NCBI GenBank assembly: GCA_023425615.1
Contig: JAFACJ010000193.1
Span: 1-13,595 of the forward strand
DNA length: 13,595 bases
Source: Actinomycetes bacterium
Lineage (GTDB): Bacteria > Actinomycetota > Actinomycetes > Streptosporangiales > Streptosporangiaceae
Direction: 5' to 3'
This document shows, in pieces, positions 1 to 6,000 of this stretch. Position 1 is the stretch's first letter. Each line of letters opens with the position of its first letter. A model generated the notes under the pieces. The model saw only the letters and a program-made list of their open reading frames with translations. It made no database searches and was not told the DNA's origin. A program made the position numbers and the translations under genes.

Positions 1-237
1 GTTCTCGAGCTGGTGGGGGATCGTTCCTGCCGCTCCATCATGGCCGCCGCGCCCTGCGCGCAAGCGGCTGCGCCGCCGGCTCCGGCGAGAACTTCGGCAC
101 GCGGTCGCTGCGCTCCCTTATCTCGCACCGAACTTCACTCCGGCTCCGCCCTGCGGGTTGCACTCCGGCCGCTCCACGGCGGCCCTGCTCCGCTATCAGG
201 AACGAGCCCACCACCTGAACGCGAAAGGATGCCGGCC
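1..237. other. Non-coding leader with imperfect inverted repeat
   Basis: No convincing gene is visible. The stretch is GC-rich and repetitive (CACTCCGGC at 136-144 and 161-169). It is bounded by an imperfect inverted repeat: 12-29 against 197-215, with a perfect TCGTTCCTG / CAGGAACGA core, one mismatch and one gap. It presumably contains the nrdH promoter, but no clear -35/-10 pair was found. Confidence 0.4.
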
Positions 238-495
238 ATGATGAGCGTGACCGTCTACAGCACCGGACCCGGCTGCCAGCGGTGCACCCTGACGAAGAAG
301 GCCCTGGACAAGCAGGGCGTGCCGTTCGTCGAGGTCGACCTGCGCGAGCAGCCCCAGGCGCGTGACTACGTAACCGAGGAGCTGGGCTACACCGAGGCCC
401 CCGTCGTCGTCGTCGAGGACGGCACCGGGCAGGACCACTGGTCCGGGTTCCGGCCCGACCAGATCAAGCGCGTTGCCGAGCACGTCACCGCCTGA
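238..495 (+). CDS. nrdH: NrdH-like glutaredoxin/thioredoxin-fold redoxin
   Basis: An 85-aa redoxin. NrdH proteins pass electrons, usually from thioredoxin reductase, to class Ib ribonucleotide reductase in the cytoplasm. Visible marks are the N-terminal beta strand (VTVYSTGP), the redox pair C13-Q-R-C16, the cis-Pro strand (TEAPVVVV) and the C-terminal HWSGFRPDQI, which is typical of NrdH. The length fits the family (about 75-85 aa). I chose ATG 238 because GAAAGGA at 222-228 sits at proper spacing; ATG 229 and ATG 241 are alternatives, and the open frame running upstream to 13 looks non-coding. No ribonucleotide reductase genes are visible nearby, so it may act as an orphan redoxin on a mobile replicon. 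The family assignment is firm; the true partner is unknown. Confidence 0.9.
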   Translation: MMSVTVYSTGPGCQRCTLTKKALDKQGVPFVEVDLREQPQARDYVTEELGYTEAPVVVVEDGTGQDHWSGFRPDQIKRVAEHVTA

Positions 496-509
496 TCGGC
501 AGGCGGCAA

Positions 510-521
510 CAGTACTATTAC
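510..521 (+). promoter_or_regulatory. GTACT-type repeat 1 (candidate ParB/parS operator)
   Basis: CAGTACTATTAC lies just upstream of the GTG at 544, in an AT-rich dip of a very GC-rich region. It matches the copies at 975-984 and 1011-1020 (shared form GTACT[AG][AT]TA[GC]). TACTAT within it also resembles a -10 element. A role as centromere or autoregulatory operator for the small ParB-like protein is inference. Confidence 0.4.
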
Positions 522-543
522 CGCTACCAGGGGGATCGATCAC

Positions 544-981
544 GTGGCCACCAGAGACGACGGAGCGGTCGAGCTGAGCCCTGACCAGGTGCTCTACCAG
601 ATGCTTTGGTCCCGCAAGGCTGCCGCCCGATGGCTGCGCCTGCTCGGCGTCGACCACTTCGCAGGCATCACCACCCTGGGCGCGTCGATCGCCGCGGTGA
701 TCGACGACCACGACCGGAACCACCCCGACGCGCCGCCCGACGGGTCGGCGCGGGTGCTGTCGATCGTCGAGCACGCCCACCGGCTGGCCGACGACGTGCA
801 CACCCGACCGGACTACTACGCCGACGCAGTTCAGGGCATCAACGCCCGAAGCGCCGGCGAGGTCGATCGCCTGTTCCTGCGCCACGCCCCGGCCGTCATG
901 GGCCGGCTCCCCGTGGTCGCCGTCGTCGGGGAGCCCCGCGAGCACGAGGACGAGGAGCCCTACAACCCCGAGTGGTACTGA
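544..981 (+). CDS. Hypothetical protein, first gene of the partition operon
   Basis: A 145-aa cytoplasmic-looking protein of unrecognised family. It has no signal peptide or membrane segment. The middle is helical (LYQMLWSRKAAARWLRLLG; IVEHAHRLADDVH), followed by a hydrophobic strand (LPVVAVVG) and an acidic, Tyr/Trp-ending tail (EDEEPYNPEWY). GTG 544 is supported by GGGGGA at 530-535, eight bases upstream. The gene lies 59 bp before parA on the same strand. The gaps before it and after it carry similar GTACT-type repeats, so it is probably co-regulated with parAB. An auxiliary role in partition or replicon control is inference from position only. Confidence 0.75.
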   Translation: MATRDDGAVELSPDQVLYQMLWSRKAAARWLRLLGVDHFAGITTLGASIAAVIDDHDRNHPDAPPDGSARVLSIVEHAHRLADDVHTRPDYYADAVQGINARSAGEVDRLFLRHAPAVMGRLPVVAVVGEPREHEDEEPYNPEWY

Positions 982-1029
982 TAGGGGTAGCGCCACCGTT
1001 GCCGGCATCAGTACTGTTAGCAGTATTGG
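975..1029 (+). promoter_or_regulatory. GTACT-type repeats 2 and 3 plus half-site before parA
   Basis: GTACTGATAG (975-984, overlapping the stop of the preceding gene) and GTACTGTTAG (1011-1020) differ at one base and are spaced 36 bp apart. CAGTACTG (1009-1016) is a perfect 8-bp palindrome, followed by the related CAGTATTGG (1021-1029) that runs into the parA ribosome binding site. The placement fits a partition-operon operator or parS-like site; no binding evidence is available. Confidence 0.45.
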
Positions 1030-1040
1030 AGGTAATCACC

Positions 1041-1841
1041 GTGACCGCTCGCATCTACGCTCTCTGCAACCAGAAGGGCGGCGTCGGCAAGTCGACCACC
1101 ACGTTCCACCTGGCCCGCGCCGCCGTCGTGGCTGGCCGGCGCGTGCTCGTCGTCGACAACGACCCGCAGGGCAACCTGACCGCGGTTGCGACCGCCGAGC
1201 CCGTCGACGAGGACCAGGCGGGCCTGGCCGACGTCCTGTCGGCGCGCGCGCCCGAGACCATCCGTGACGTGATCGTGCCCGGAGTGTGGCCGGGCATGGA
1301 CGTCGTGCCGACCACAGGTGTGACGCTCGGCTACGTCCGCGACGAGCTGGTGATCGCGGGCGCAGGTCGAGAGGTTCGGCTGCGCCAGGCGCTGGCCGAC
1401 GTCGCGGACGACTACGACCTGATCCTGATCGACAGCGCGCCCAGCCTGGACCAGCTGACCATCAACGCGCTGACCGCAGCGCACGGCGTCGTCGTCGTGA
1501 CGCACTCCAAGCAGTGGAGCCTTTCGGGCCTGGCCCAGCTGCTCGACACGATCGACAACGTGCGCGAGTACTACAACCGTGACCTGCACGTCGCCGGCGT
1601 GATCGTGAACCAGCACGAGGCCGGCACCGTGTCGGGGCAGACCTGGCTCGACGAGCTGAACGCGGCCGCGCAGAGCCGCGGCCTGCCCGTCCTGACCCCG
1701 ACCATCCCCAAGCGCGTCGTCATCTCCGACGCCACGGAGGCCGCCCGCGGCCTCGACGAGTGGGGGAGCACCGAGGCCAGCGCCATCGGCGCGATCTACG
1801 CCGACCACCTGGCCAGCATCGAAGGAGAGCAGCAGCGATGA
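1041..1841 (+). CDS. parA: ParA-family partition ATPase
   Basis: A 266-aa ParA/Soj/MinD-type ATPase that uses ATP-dependent DNA binding to separate replicon copies together with a ParB partner. The deviant Walker A is NQKGGVGKST at residues 10-19 with signature Lys12 and Lys17. Walker B is YDLILIDSAP with Asp131. The ParA-typical TINALTAA and VIVNQ segments follow. There is no N-terminal helix-turn-helix domain, so it resembles chromosomal or type Ib-size ParA. GTG 1041 is chosen because GGAGGT at 1028-1033 is perfectly spaced; upstream open frame is only a shadow of the preceding gene. It overlaps the next gene by four bases (ATGA), the normal coupling of parA and parB. Confidence 0.95.
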   Translation: MTARIYALCNQKGGVGKSTTTFHLARAAVVAGRRVLVVDNDPQGNLTAVATAEPVDEDQAGLADVLSARAPETIRDVIVPGVWPGMDVVPTTGVTLGYVRDELVIAGAGREVRLRQALADVADDYDLILIDSAPSLDQLTINALTAAHGVVVVTHSKQWSLSGLAQLLDTIDNVREYYNRDLHVAGVIVNQHEAGTVSGQTWLDELNAAAQSRGLPVLTPTIPKRVVISDATEAARGLDEWGSTEASAIGAIYADHLASIEGEQQR

Positions 1842-2218
1842 GCAACCGTCCCGCCCCGCGCAAGTCGTCCCTGGCCGGATCGAGCCCCGTCGCTCCGCCG
1901 GCACAGCCGGCGGCTGCACCCGCCCCGAGCGCCGTCGACCCCGCACCGGCACAGCCGGTGGCCCCCAGCTCGACGGCCAAGGCCAAGCCGAAGTACCCGC
2001 CGAAGGTGTCGTTCTACCAGGACCCCGAGGACACCGCGCGGGTGCGCGGGGCGATTCTGCACACCATGACGACCGAGGGGGCGCGCACCCTCTCGCAGTT
2101 CATCCACCAGGCCGTCATGGCCGAGGTCGAGCGCCTGGAAGCCAAGTACAACGGCGGACAGCCGTTCCCGGCCGTGGGGGCCCGGGAACTGCCCCAGGGC
2201 CGGCCGATGGGGGAGTGA
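1838..2218 (+). CDS. Small ParB-like centromere-binding protein (ribbon-helix-helix type)
   Basis: A 126-aa protein. The N-terminal half (residues about 1-50) is a disordered Pro/Ala/Ser linker containing two copies of the base word CCGGCACAGCCGG (1898-1910, 1946-1958). The C-terminal half (KVSFYQDPEDTARVRGAI...LSQFIHQAVMAEVERLE) has the strand-helix-helix look of ribbon-helix-helix DNA-binding proteins, and the ending KYNGGQPFP...GRPMG is familiar from small actinobacterial ParB-type proteins. It likely binds a centromere, stimulates ParA and represses its own operon. ATG 1838 overlaps the parA stop, with AAGGAG at 1822-1827. It lacks the ParB/Srx CTPase domain of large ParB proteins. Function rests on family resemblance and operon position. 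Confidence 0.82.
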   Translation: MSNRPAPRKSSLAGSSPVAPPAQPAAAPAPSAVDPAPAQPVAPSSTAKAKPKYPPKVSFYQDPEDTARVRGAILHTMTTEGARTLSQFIHQAVMAEVERLEAKYNGGQPFPAVGARELPQGRPMGE

Positions 2219-2289
2219 CGGGCTAGTTGGGCCGGTGGGCGTGTCTACAAACCTATTGTGGTGTCTTATGAAAACCGCAATACATCGCT

Positions 2290-2295
2290 AGAGTG
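2290..2295 (+). promoter_or_regulatory. Candidate -10 box of a leaderless promoter
   Basis: TAGAGT (TAnnnT form) sits six bases upstream of ATG 2302, in a gene that lacks any Shine-Dalgarno sequence. The preceding 40 bp are unusually AT-rich for this window. A clear -35 is not seen; TTGTGG at 2256-2261 is too far away for this -10. Confidence 0.35.
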
Positions 2296-2301
2296 CCCAA
2301 C

Positions 2302-3483
2302 ATGGACCCTGCCCTGAACCCCTACAGCCCCGGCTCGGGCAGGCGACCGCCCGAGCTGGTCGGTCGCACGGTAGAGCTCGAGGCGTTCGACACCCTGGTC
2401 GCTCGCACGCGCAACCGACTCTCGGACCGGGGGATCGTCCTGACCGGCCTGCGGGGCGTCGGCAAGACGGTGCTCCTCAACGAGCTCGCGGCGCACGCGG
2501 AGCGGCACTCGTGGATGACCGTCCGGCTCGAAGCACGCCGGGACGAGGCCGGCGCGCTAGCGGTCCGTCGCACGCTGGCGCGCGACTTGGTCGCAGCGGC
2601 ACGCAAGCACGCGCGCCGCTCGACGTCCGAACGGATGCGGGCCGCGCTCGCCACGATCACCTCCTTCAACGCGCAGGTCGGCGCGACTGGGGTCTCGCTC
2701 GGCGTCGAGCGCGCCCAGGGCCGCGCCGACTCGGGCGACGCCGAGCTGGACCTGCTCGAGCTCGTCGAGGACGTGAGCGCGGCGGTGAAGGAGGACGGCC
2801 GGGGGTTCGCCATCTTCATCGACGAGATGCAGGACCTCGACAGCGCCACGCTGAGCGCCCTGATCGCGGCGCAGCACGCCGCTGGCCAGCGGGACTGGCC
2901 GTTCTACGTGATCGGCGCGGGCCTGCCGAACCTGCCGCGGGTACTCACCGAGGCCCGCTCCTACGCCGAGCGACTGTTCAACTACCGCCCCATCGGGCGC
3001 CTGTCAGCAACAGAGGCGGCGCGCGCGCTGGAGGAGCCCGCCAACCGGCTCGGCGCCGCGTACTCGCCCGAGGGACTGCAGATCCTCCTGGACGCGGCGG
3101 GCGGGTACCCGTACTTCCTGCAGGAGTATGGACAGGCGATCTGGAACCTGTCCTCGGGGAAGGTATTCACCACCGCTGATGCCCGCGCTGCGGTGCAGTA
3201 CGGGCTCGAGCACCTCGATGCGGCGTTCTTCCAGAGTCGATGGGAGCGCGCGACACCCGCTGAGCGGCGCTTCCTCGTCGCGATGGCGCTCGACGACGAC
3301 GCGCCATCGCTGTCCTCAGAGGTGGCGCGCCGGATGAGCCTGCGCGCCAGCAGCCTGGGCCCATACCGATCGAACCTCATGGCCAAGGGCCTGATCTTCG
3401 CCCCGGAGCACGGGAAGGTCGCCTACACAGTCCCCGGCATGGCCGACTTCGTCCAGAGGCACCGCGACGAGCTCGAGGCCTGA
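2302..3483 (+). CDS. AAA-type ATP-binding protein
   Basis: A 393-aa P-loop NTPase. Walker A is GLRGVGKT (residues 49-56), Walker B is FAIFIDEMQD (Asp174-Glu175), and a sensor strand (FYVIGAGLP) follows. The C-terminal part looks like a lid plus winged helix (SSEVARRMSLRASSLGPYRSNLMAKGLI). The layout recalls AAA_16/Cdc6-like single-subunit ATPases common in actinobacteria, whose role is mostly unknown. Neither ATG 2302 nor GTG 2293 has a ribosome binding site, but TAGAGT at 2290-2295 lies six bases before ATG 2302 and fits a -10 for a leaderless transcript. A helicase-loader-like, regulatory or defence role is possible; I cannot choose. Confidence 0.88.
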   Translation: MDPALNPYSPGSGRRPPELVGRTVELEAFDTLVARTRNRLSDRGIVLTGLRGVGKTVLLNELAAHAERHSWMTVRLEARRDEAGALAVRRTLARDLVAAARKHARRSTSERMRAALATITSFNAQVGATGVSLGVERAQGRADSGDAELDLLELVEDVSAAVKEDGRGFAIFIDEMQDLDSATLSALIAAQHAAGQRDWPFYVIGAGLPNLPRVLTEARSYAERLFNYRPIGRLSATEAARALEEPANRLGAAYSPEGLQILLDAAGGYPYFLQEYGQAIWNLSSGKVFTTADARAAVQYGLEHLDAAFFQSRWERATPAERRFLVAMALDDDAPSLSSEVARRMSLRASSLGPYRSNLMAKGLIFAPEHGKVAYTVPGMADFVQRHRDELEA

Positions 3484-3534
3484 GGTCCTGTCTGAATCGA
3501 CCCAGCGGCCAGCCGTGCGATGGACACTCCTCGC

Positions 3535-3876
3535 CTACGGCCGGCGCTTCCGGACGGCCCGCCGTACGACGGGCGACGGATCGACGGCCAGCGCGTCGAG
3601 GGACGTCGCCGGGCACCGCGGGTGCCCGGCGACCCGTAGCCGGGTCGCCTCGTCGTGACAGGTCGCGTAGCGGCTCACCACGCCCTCGGGGACCGCCGGG
3701 TGATCGAGGACCGCGGCGATCAGTTTCAGGTCGGGATCACAGTCCTGGTAGCCCGGTGCGACCGCCGCGAGGTCGTCGGCCGTCGATGTCGGATCGCGCG
3801 CGACTGCGAGCCGTTCGTCACGGGTACCGCCGATCGCGATGGACCACGCGGGACGTCGGGGACGAGAGCTGCGCAC
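3535..3876 (-). CDS. Leucine-rich-repeat-variant (LRV-like) protein
   Basis: About 113 aa made of three to four degenerate helical repeats of roughly 24-28 residues: DERLAVARDPTSTADDLAAV, then LKLIAAVLDHPAVPEGVVSR, then TRLRVAGHPRCPATSLDALA, then VVRRAVRKRRP. The form xxRLxVAxxPxxPxxxLxxLA is that of LRV/HEAT-like solenoids, which usually mediate protein contacts. The start is uncertain. GTG 3876 has no ribosome binding site; the open frame extends back to a TGA at 3922-3924 through plausible sequence (RLSDLRNTLDDV) that offers only CTG starts. It lies downstream of, and in the same frame as, the zinc-ribbon-like gene and converges on the AAA gene with a 51-bp gap. Function unknown. Confidence 0.6.
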   Translation of the reverse strand: MRSSRPRRPAWSIAIGGTRDERLAVARDPTSTADDLAAVAPGYQDCDPDLKLIAAVLDHPAVPEGVVSRYATCHDEATRLRVAGHPRCPATSLDALAVDPSPVVRRAVRKRRP

Positions 3877-3921
3877 GTCGTCGAGTGTGTTGCGCAGGTC
3901 CGACAGGCGGACCGCTGTGGG

Positions 3922-4272
3922 TCACCAGCCGTCGGATGCCTCGAACCCTCCGAGGACCCCGAAGTTCCCGCACGTCTGGCAGCGCCAGGCTTCCGCGCCT
4001 GCGCCCACGAAGCCGGCGATCTCGTCCACGCGGGCGCGCTGGTCCTCGCTCACGGCCGCGCGCAGGCCGGCGAGGTCGGTCCACACGAGGTCGGCCCCAC
4101 CGCACTCGTCACACGCGCGCCGCGCGAGCCGCGAGAACCCGCCAGGCATCGCGAGCGCAGCCGATGCGTCAGCGTCGTCGAGCCACCGGACTGAGGCAGC
4201 CGGTGTGCCAGCTGTCGACAGCGTGCGCCGGGCTTCCTTGGCTTCCCTGCGCCGCTGCGCGTTCCGTCCCAT
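3922..4272 (-). CDS. Zinc-ribbon-like hypothetical protein
   Basis: A 116-aa protein. The N-terminus is basic (MGRNAQRRREAKEARR). The C-terminal half carries two CxxC pairs, ACDECGG and RCQTCGN, about 45 residues apart, which can form one zinc site; no catalytic motif is seen. ATG 4272 is preferred because upstream codons look non-coding. It has no ribosome binding site, but TACCGT on the minus strand (4281-4286) lies eight bases before the ATG, fitting a leaderless start. The TGA at 3922-3924 is the only stop between this gene and the LRV-like gene in the same frame. It may be a small DNA/RNA- or protein-binding accessory; function unknown. Confidence 0.6.
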   Translation of the reverse strand: MGRNAQRRREAKEARRTLSTAGTPAASVRWLDDADASAALAMPGGFSRLARRACDECGGADLVWTDLAGLRAAVSEDQRARVDEIAGFVGAGAEAWRCQTCGNFGVLGGFEASDGW

Positions 4273-4537
4273 GCGCACGCACGGTAGTCGCGGCGACGGG
4301 CCGATCCCTGCCGCGCCGCGCGCGCTACAGGCGCCGTCACCCATGCGCCGCTCTGCGACTGCCGTCACCCGGCACCCCTGGGGTGCGCCCATGGGGCAGC
4401 CGCGGCTGTGCAGGCACGACGTCATCCGCTCTGCTGTCGTGGAGGGGGCGCCACCCCGGGTGAAGCCACGGCCTCGGGGTGTCGACACTCGCGCCTCCGC
4501 CGCGCGTGTCGAAGGGTGGCGACACGTGCCTGGCGCG
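4273..4537. other. Intergenic block rich in short palindromes
   Basis: No believable gene is seen here. It contains GCACCCC-T-GGGGTGC (4372-4386), CACCC-C-GGGTG around 4452-4462, GTGTCGACAC (4479-4488), a repeated GCCGTCACCC (4333-4342, 4361-4370) and CCGCTCTGC (4348-4356, 4428-4436). Some of these could be control sites for the zinc-ribbon-like gene that starts at 4272. Confidence 0.35.
4505..4526 (-). terminator. Hairpin downstream of the small Cys-rich gene
   Basis: CGTGTCG (4505-4511) and CGACACG (4520-4526) form a perfect 7-bp stem with an 8-base loop, 12 bases after the stop of the minus-strand gene ending at 4538. There is no U-tract, which is common in actinobacterial terminators. 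The same half-site occurs again in the palindrome GTGTCGACAC at 4479-4488, so a protein-binding site is the alternative. Confidence 0.4.
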
Positions 4538-4657
4538 TCACCGGCGTACGGGGCGCAGGACGCGGTTGCATCGCGGGCAGCACCAGACGTCGATGTCGCT
4601 CACCGCGACGTCGCCGTGGTCGGAGCAGGTTGGGGCGGTCCAGCTCGAGACGGTCAT
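4538..4657 (-). CDS. 39-aa Cys-rich zinc-knuckle-like small protein
   Basis: A very short gene. ATG 4657 is preceded by AGGAGAAGGA on the minus strand, one of the strongest ribosome binding sites in the window, at normal spacing. The protein begins MTVSSWTAPTCSDHGDVAVS and continues DIDVWCCPRCNRVLRPVRR before TGA at 4538-4540. Cys and His in TCSDHG, together with CCPRC, give four or five possible zinc ligands, as in small zinc-ribbon proteins. A hairpin follows shortly after the stop. It may be co-transcribed with the downstream zinc-ribbon-like gene, 265 bp away. The family is not recognised; the case rests on the ribosome binding site and the ligand pattern. Confidence 0.6.
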   Translation of the reverse strand: MTVSSWTAPTCSDHGDVAVSDIDVWCCPRCNRVLRPVRR

Positions 4658-4903
4658 GTGCGCGTCCTTCTCCTGTGAGCCCGCGCTCGGCGCGACGGGG
4701 CGTCCTCACCTCTTGCTTGGAGAAGCCCGAGGTTGGACATGGGAAGCACTCGACCTGGGCGGCTCTCAGATGAAATCCGCGCGTCCCCCACCCGGGAACG
4801 ACCGCTTCTGGTCGGGCGCGGAGGCAGGGCACCGGGCAGCGGTCACCCCCCCGTCTGGCGATCACACGGCCGCGGACAACAGCGACAGAACGCGAGCGAG
4901 TCC

Positions 4904-4915
4904 GCGCTATAGCGC
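4904..4915. repeat. Perfect palindrome after the initiator-like gene
   Basis: GCGCTATAGCGC is a perfect 12-bp palindrome 20 bp beyond the stop of the minus-strand gene ending at 4935. It shares GCGCTA with the palindrome and half-sites in front of that same gene (5889-5956). The rest of 4658-4934 shows no convincing gene. Confidence 0.4.
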
Positions 4916-4934
4916 CGGCGGCAGGCGCGGGCGC

Positions 4935-5855
4935 TCAGAACGGGAAGAGGGGGTCCGCGCTTCGCTCCTGCTCGACAGGACGGCCATCACGCGTGCCGGG
5001 CACTGAGGGGGAAACGGTGCTGTCCCGGTCGGCAGCGTCGGCGGATGGAGCGGGTGTCGGCGCCGCGGGCCGTGCGTAGAGATCGTGCAGGTCGTAGGTG
5101 TTGCGCTGGCGCCGGCGTTGAGTGACGCCTCCGGAGTCATCAACGCGGCTCCCTCGGTGCACGTCCAGGACCGAGAGCTCCTCGAGGTTGCGCAGCCCCT
5201 TCTGTCGGGTGGACGCCCCGATGCCGTACGCGGCGGTCACATGAGGCGCGGGGAACACGAGTCCGGTCGTGGTCTGCGCTCGCTCAGCCGTGCGCAGGGC
5301 GACGAGGTACATCGCGAGGCCGGCACCGTTGAGGTCGGGCGCGGGGAGGAGCATCTGGAACGCGTTCTCGGGGACCCGGCGGTAGGTGTCGCCCTCGCGG
5401 GGGTCGCCGGTCGGGATCGAGTAGGCCCGCCGGCTGCCGTCCTCGCGCAGCAGCTGCACCACAGGCACGGCGCCGGCGTACGGGCCCGGCACGACGTTGA
5501 CGAAGCCGCGGGTGTGCAGCTCGCGCCAGGTGCTTCGCACAACGCGGCTGCCAGCGCCCTCGGGGTCGTTCAACCCGAGCAGGGTTGCCCAGAAGTTCGC
5601 CGGCCGCTCCGTCTCGTGTGGGGCGCCGCTTGCCACCCACAGCAAGGCGAGGTACAGGGCCACCCGCGTTCGCCCCCCACGACCACCACCGGACGTGTTG
5701 CGCGAACTCATGAGCTCGGCGAGGGGGTAGCGGACACGCCCGTCGACCTCGCACTTGAAGAACGCGTCCCGCACCGGCGCCCCGAGGCCGCTGCGCCCGC
5801 TCATCGAGCTACGGACCTCCGCGAAGGCCACGTTACGTGTCACGACGGCGCTCAT
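4935..5855 (-). CDS. Winged-helix plasmid replication-initiator-like protein (putative)
   Basis: A 306-aa protein with two segments that read as winged-helix domains. The first is about residues 62-122 (TRVALYLALLWVASG...SRVVRSTWRELHTRGFVNV). The second is about 160-235 (GLAMYLVALRTAER...VTAAYGIGASTRQKGLRNLEELSVLDV). A conserved-looking RNTYDLHDLY (251-260) and a disordered Pro/Ala-rich tail follow. Two tandem winged helices are the plan of RepA/RepE/Pi-type initiators, and the partition cassette and structured upstream DNA support that reading. A transcriptional regulator remains possible. ATG 5855 has AAGGAG ten bases upstream and GGGAG closer. The promoter and GCGCTAG-type sites lie just in front, suggesting autoregulation. 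I recognise no exact family. Confidence 0.6.
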   Translation of the reverse strand: MSAVVTRNVAFAEVRSSMSGRSGLGAPVRDAFFKCEVDGRVRYPLAELMSSRNTSGGGRGGRTRVALYLALLWVASGAPHETERPANFWATLLGLNDPEGAGSRVVRSTWRELHTRGFVNVVPGPYAGAVPVVQLLREDGSRRAYSIPTGDPREGDTYRRVPENAFQMLLPAPDLNGAGLAMYLVALRTAERAQTTTGLVFPAPHVTAAYGIGASTRQKGLRNLEELSVLDVHRGSRVDDSGGVTQRRRQRNTYDLHDLYARPAAPTPAPSADAADRDSTVSPSVPGTRDGRPVEQERSADPLFPF

Positions 5856-5893
5856 ACTCTCCCGGCTCCTTGGCGATTTTTGAGAGGGGCGCT

Positions 5894-5923
5894 AGTCTAG
5901 GAACTACATTGGAGTACATACAA
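5894..5923 (-). promoter_or_regulatory. Sigma70-like promoter of the initiator-like gene
   Basis: On the minus strand, TTGTAT (5918-5923) and TAGACT (5894-5899) are separated by 18 bp, about 40 bp before ATG 5855. The -10 overlaps a CTAGCGC site, and the palindrome TGCGCTAGCGCA lies directly upstream of the -35, so the promoter is bracketed by possible operator sites. TAGACT is also the -10 proposed for the Fic operon. Confidence 0.5.
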
Positions 5924-5927
5924 GAGT

Positions 5928-5939
5928 TGCGCTAGCGCA
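5928..5939. repeat. Palindromic operator or iteron-like site
   Basis: TGCGCTAGCGCA is a perfect 12-bp palindrome. Related half-sites are GCGCTAG at 5889-5895 and GTTGCGCT at 5949-5956. The latter repeats GTTGCGCT at 5926-5933 at a 23-bp interval, about two helical turns. Binding by the winged-helix protein encoded immediately downstream is inference. Confidence 0.5.
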
Positions 5940-6000
5940 GGATAGCAGGTTGCGCTGAGGTCGCCGCAGGCCACCACGAGAGGTTCCCATGCTGTAGTGT

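Noticed and set aside
13..237. N-terminal extension of the redoxin by 75 residues
   Set aside because: The extra residues look like translated GC-rich non-coding DNA; ATG 238 has a good ribosome binding site and gives the normal family length.
606..1040. N-terminal extension of ParA
   Set aside because: It lies inside the 145-aa gene in another frame and reads as Arg/Pro-rich shadow; GTG 1041 has a perfect ribosome binding site.
4654..4740. 28-codon frame overlapping the start of the 39-aa gene (ATGA), possible leader peptide
   Set aside because: No ribosome binding site and a very Arg-rich product; the overlap is probably chance.
4422..4865. 147-aa minus-strand open frame
   Set aside because: Arg/Pro-rich shadow composition with no ribosome binding site; the strongly supported 39-aa gene occupies another frame of the same strand. 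CFPCPTSGF inside it looked like a zinc motif but has no support.
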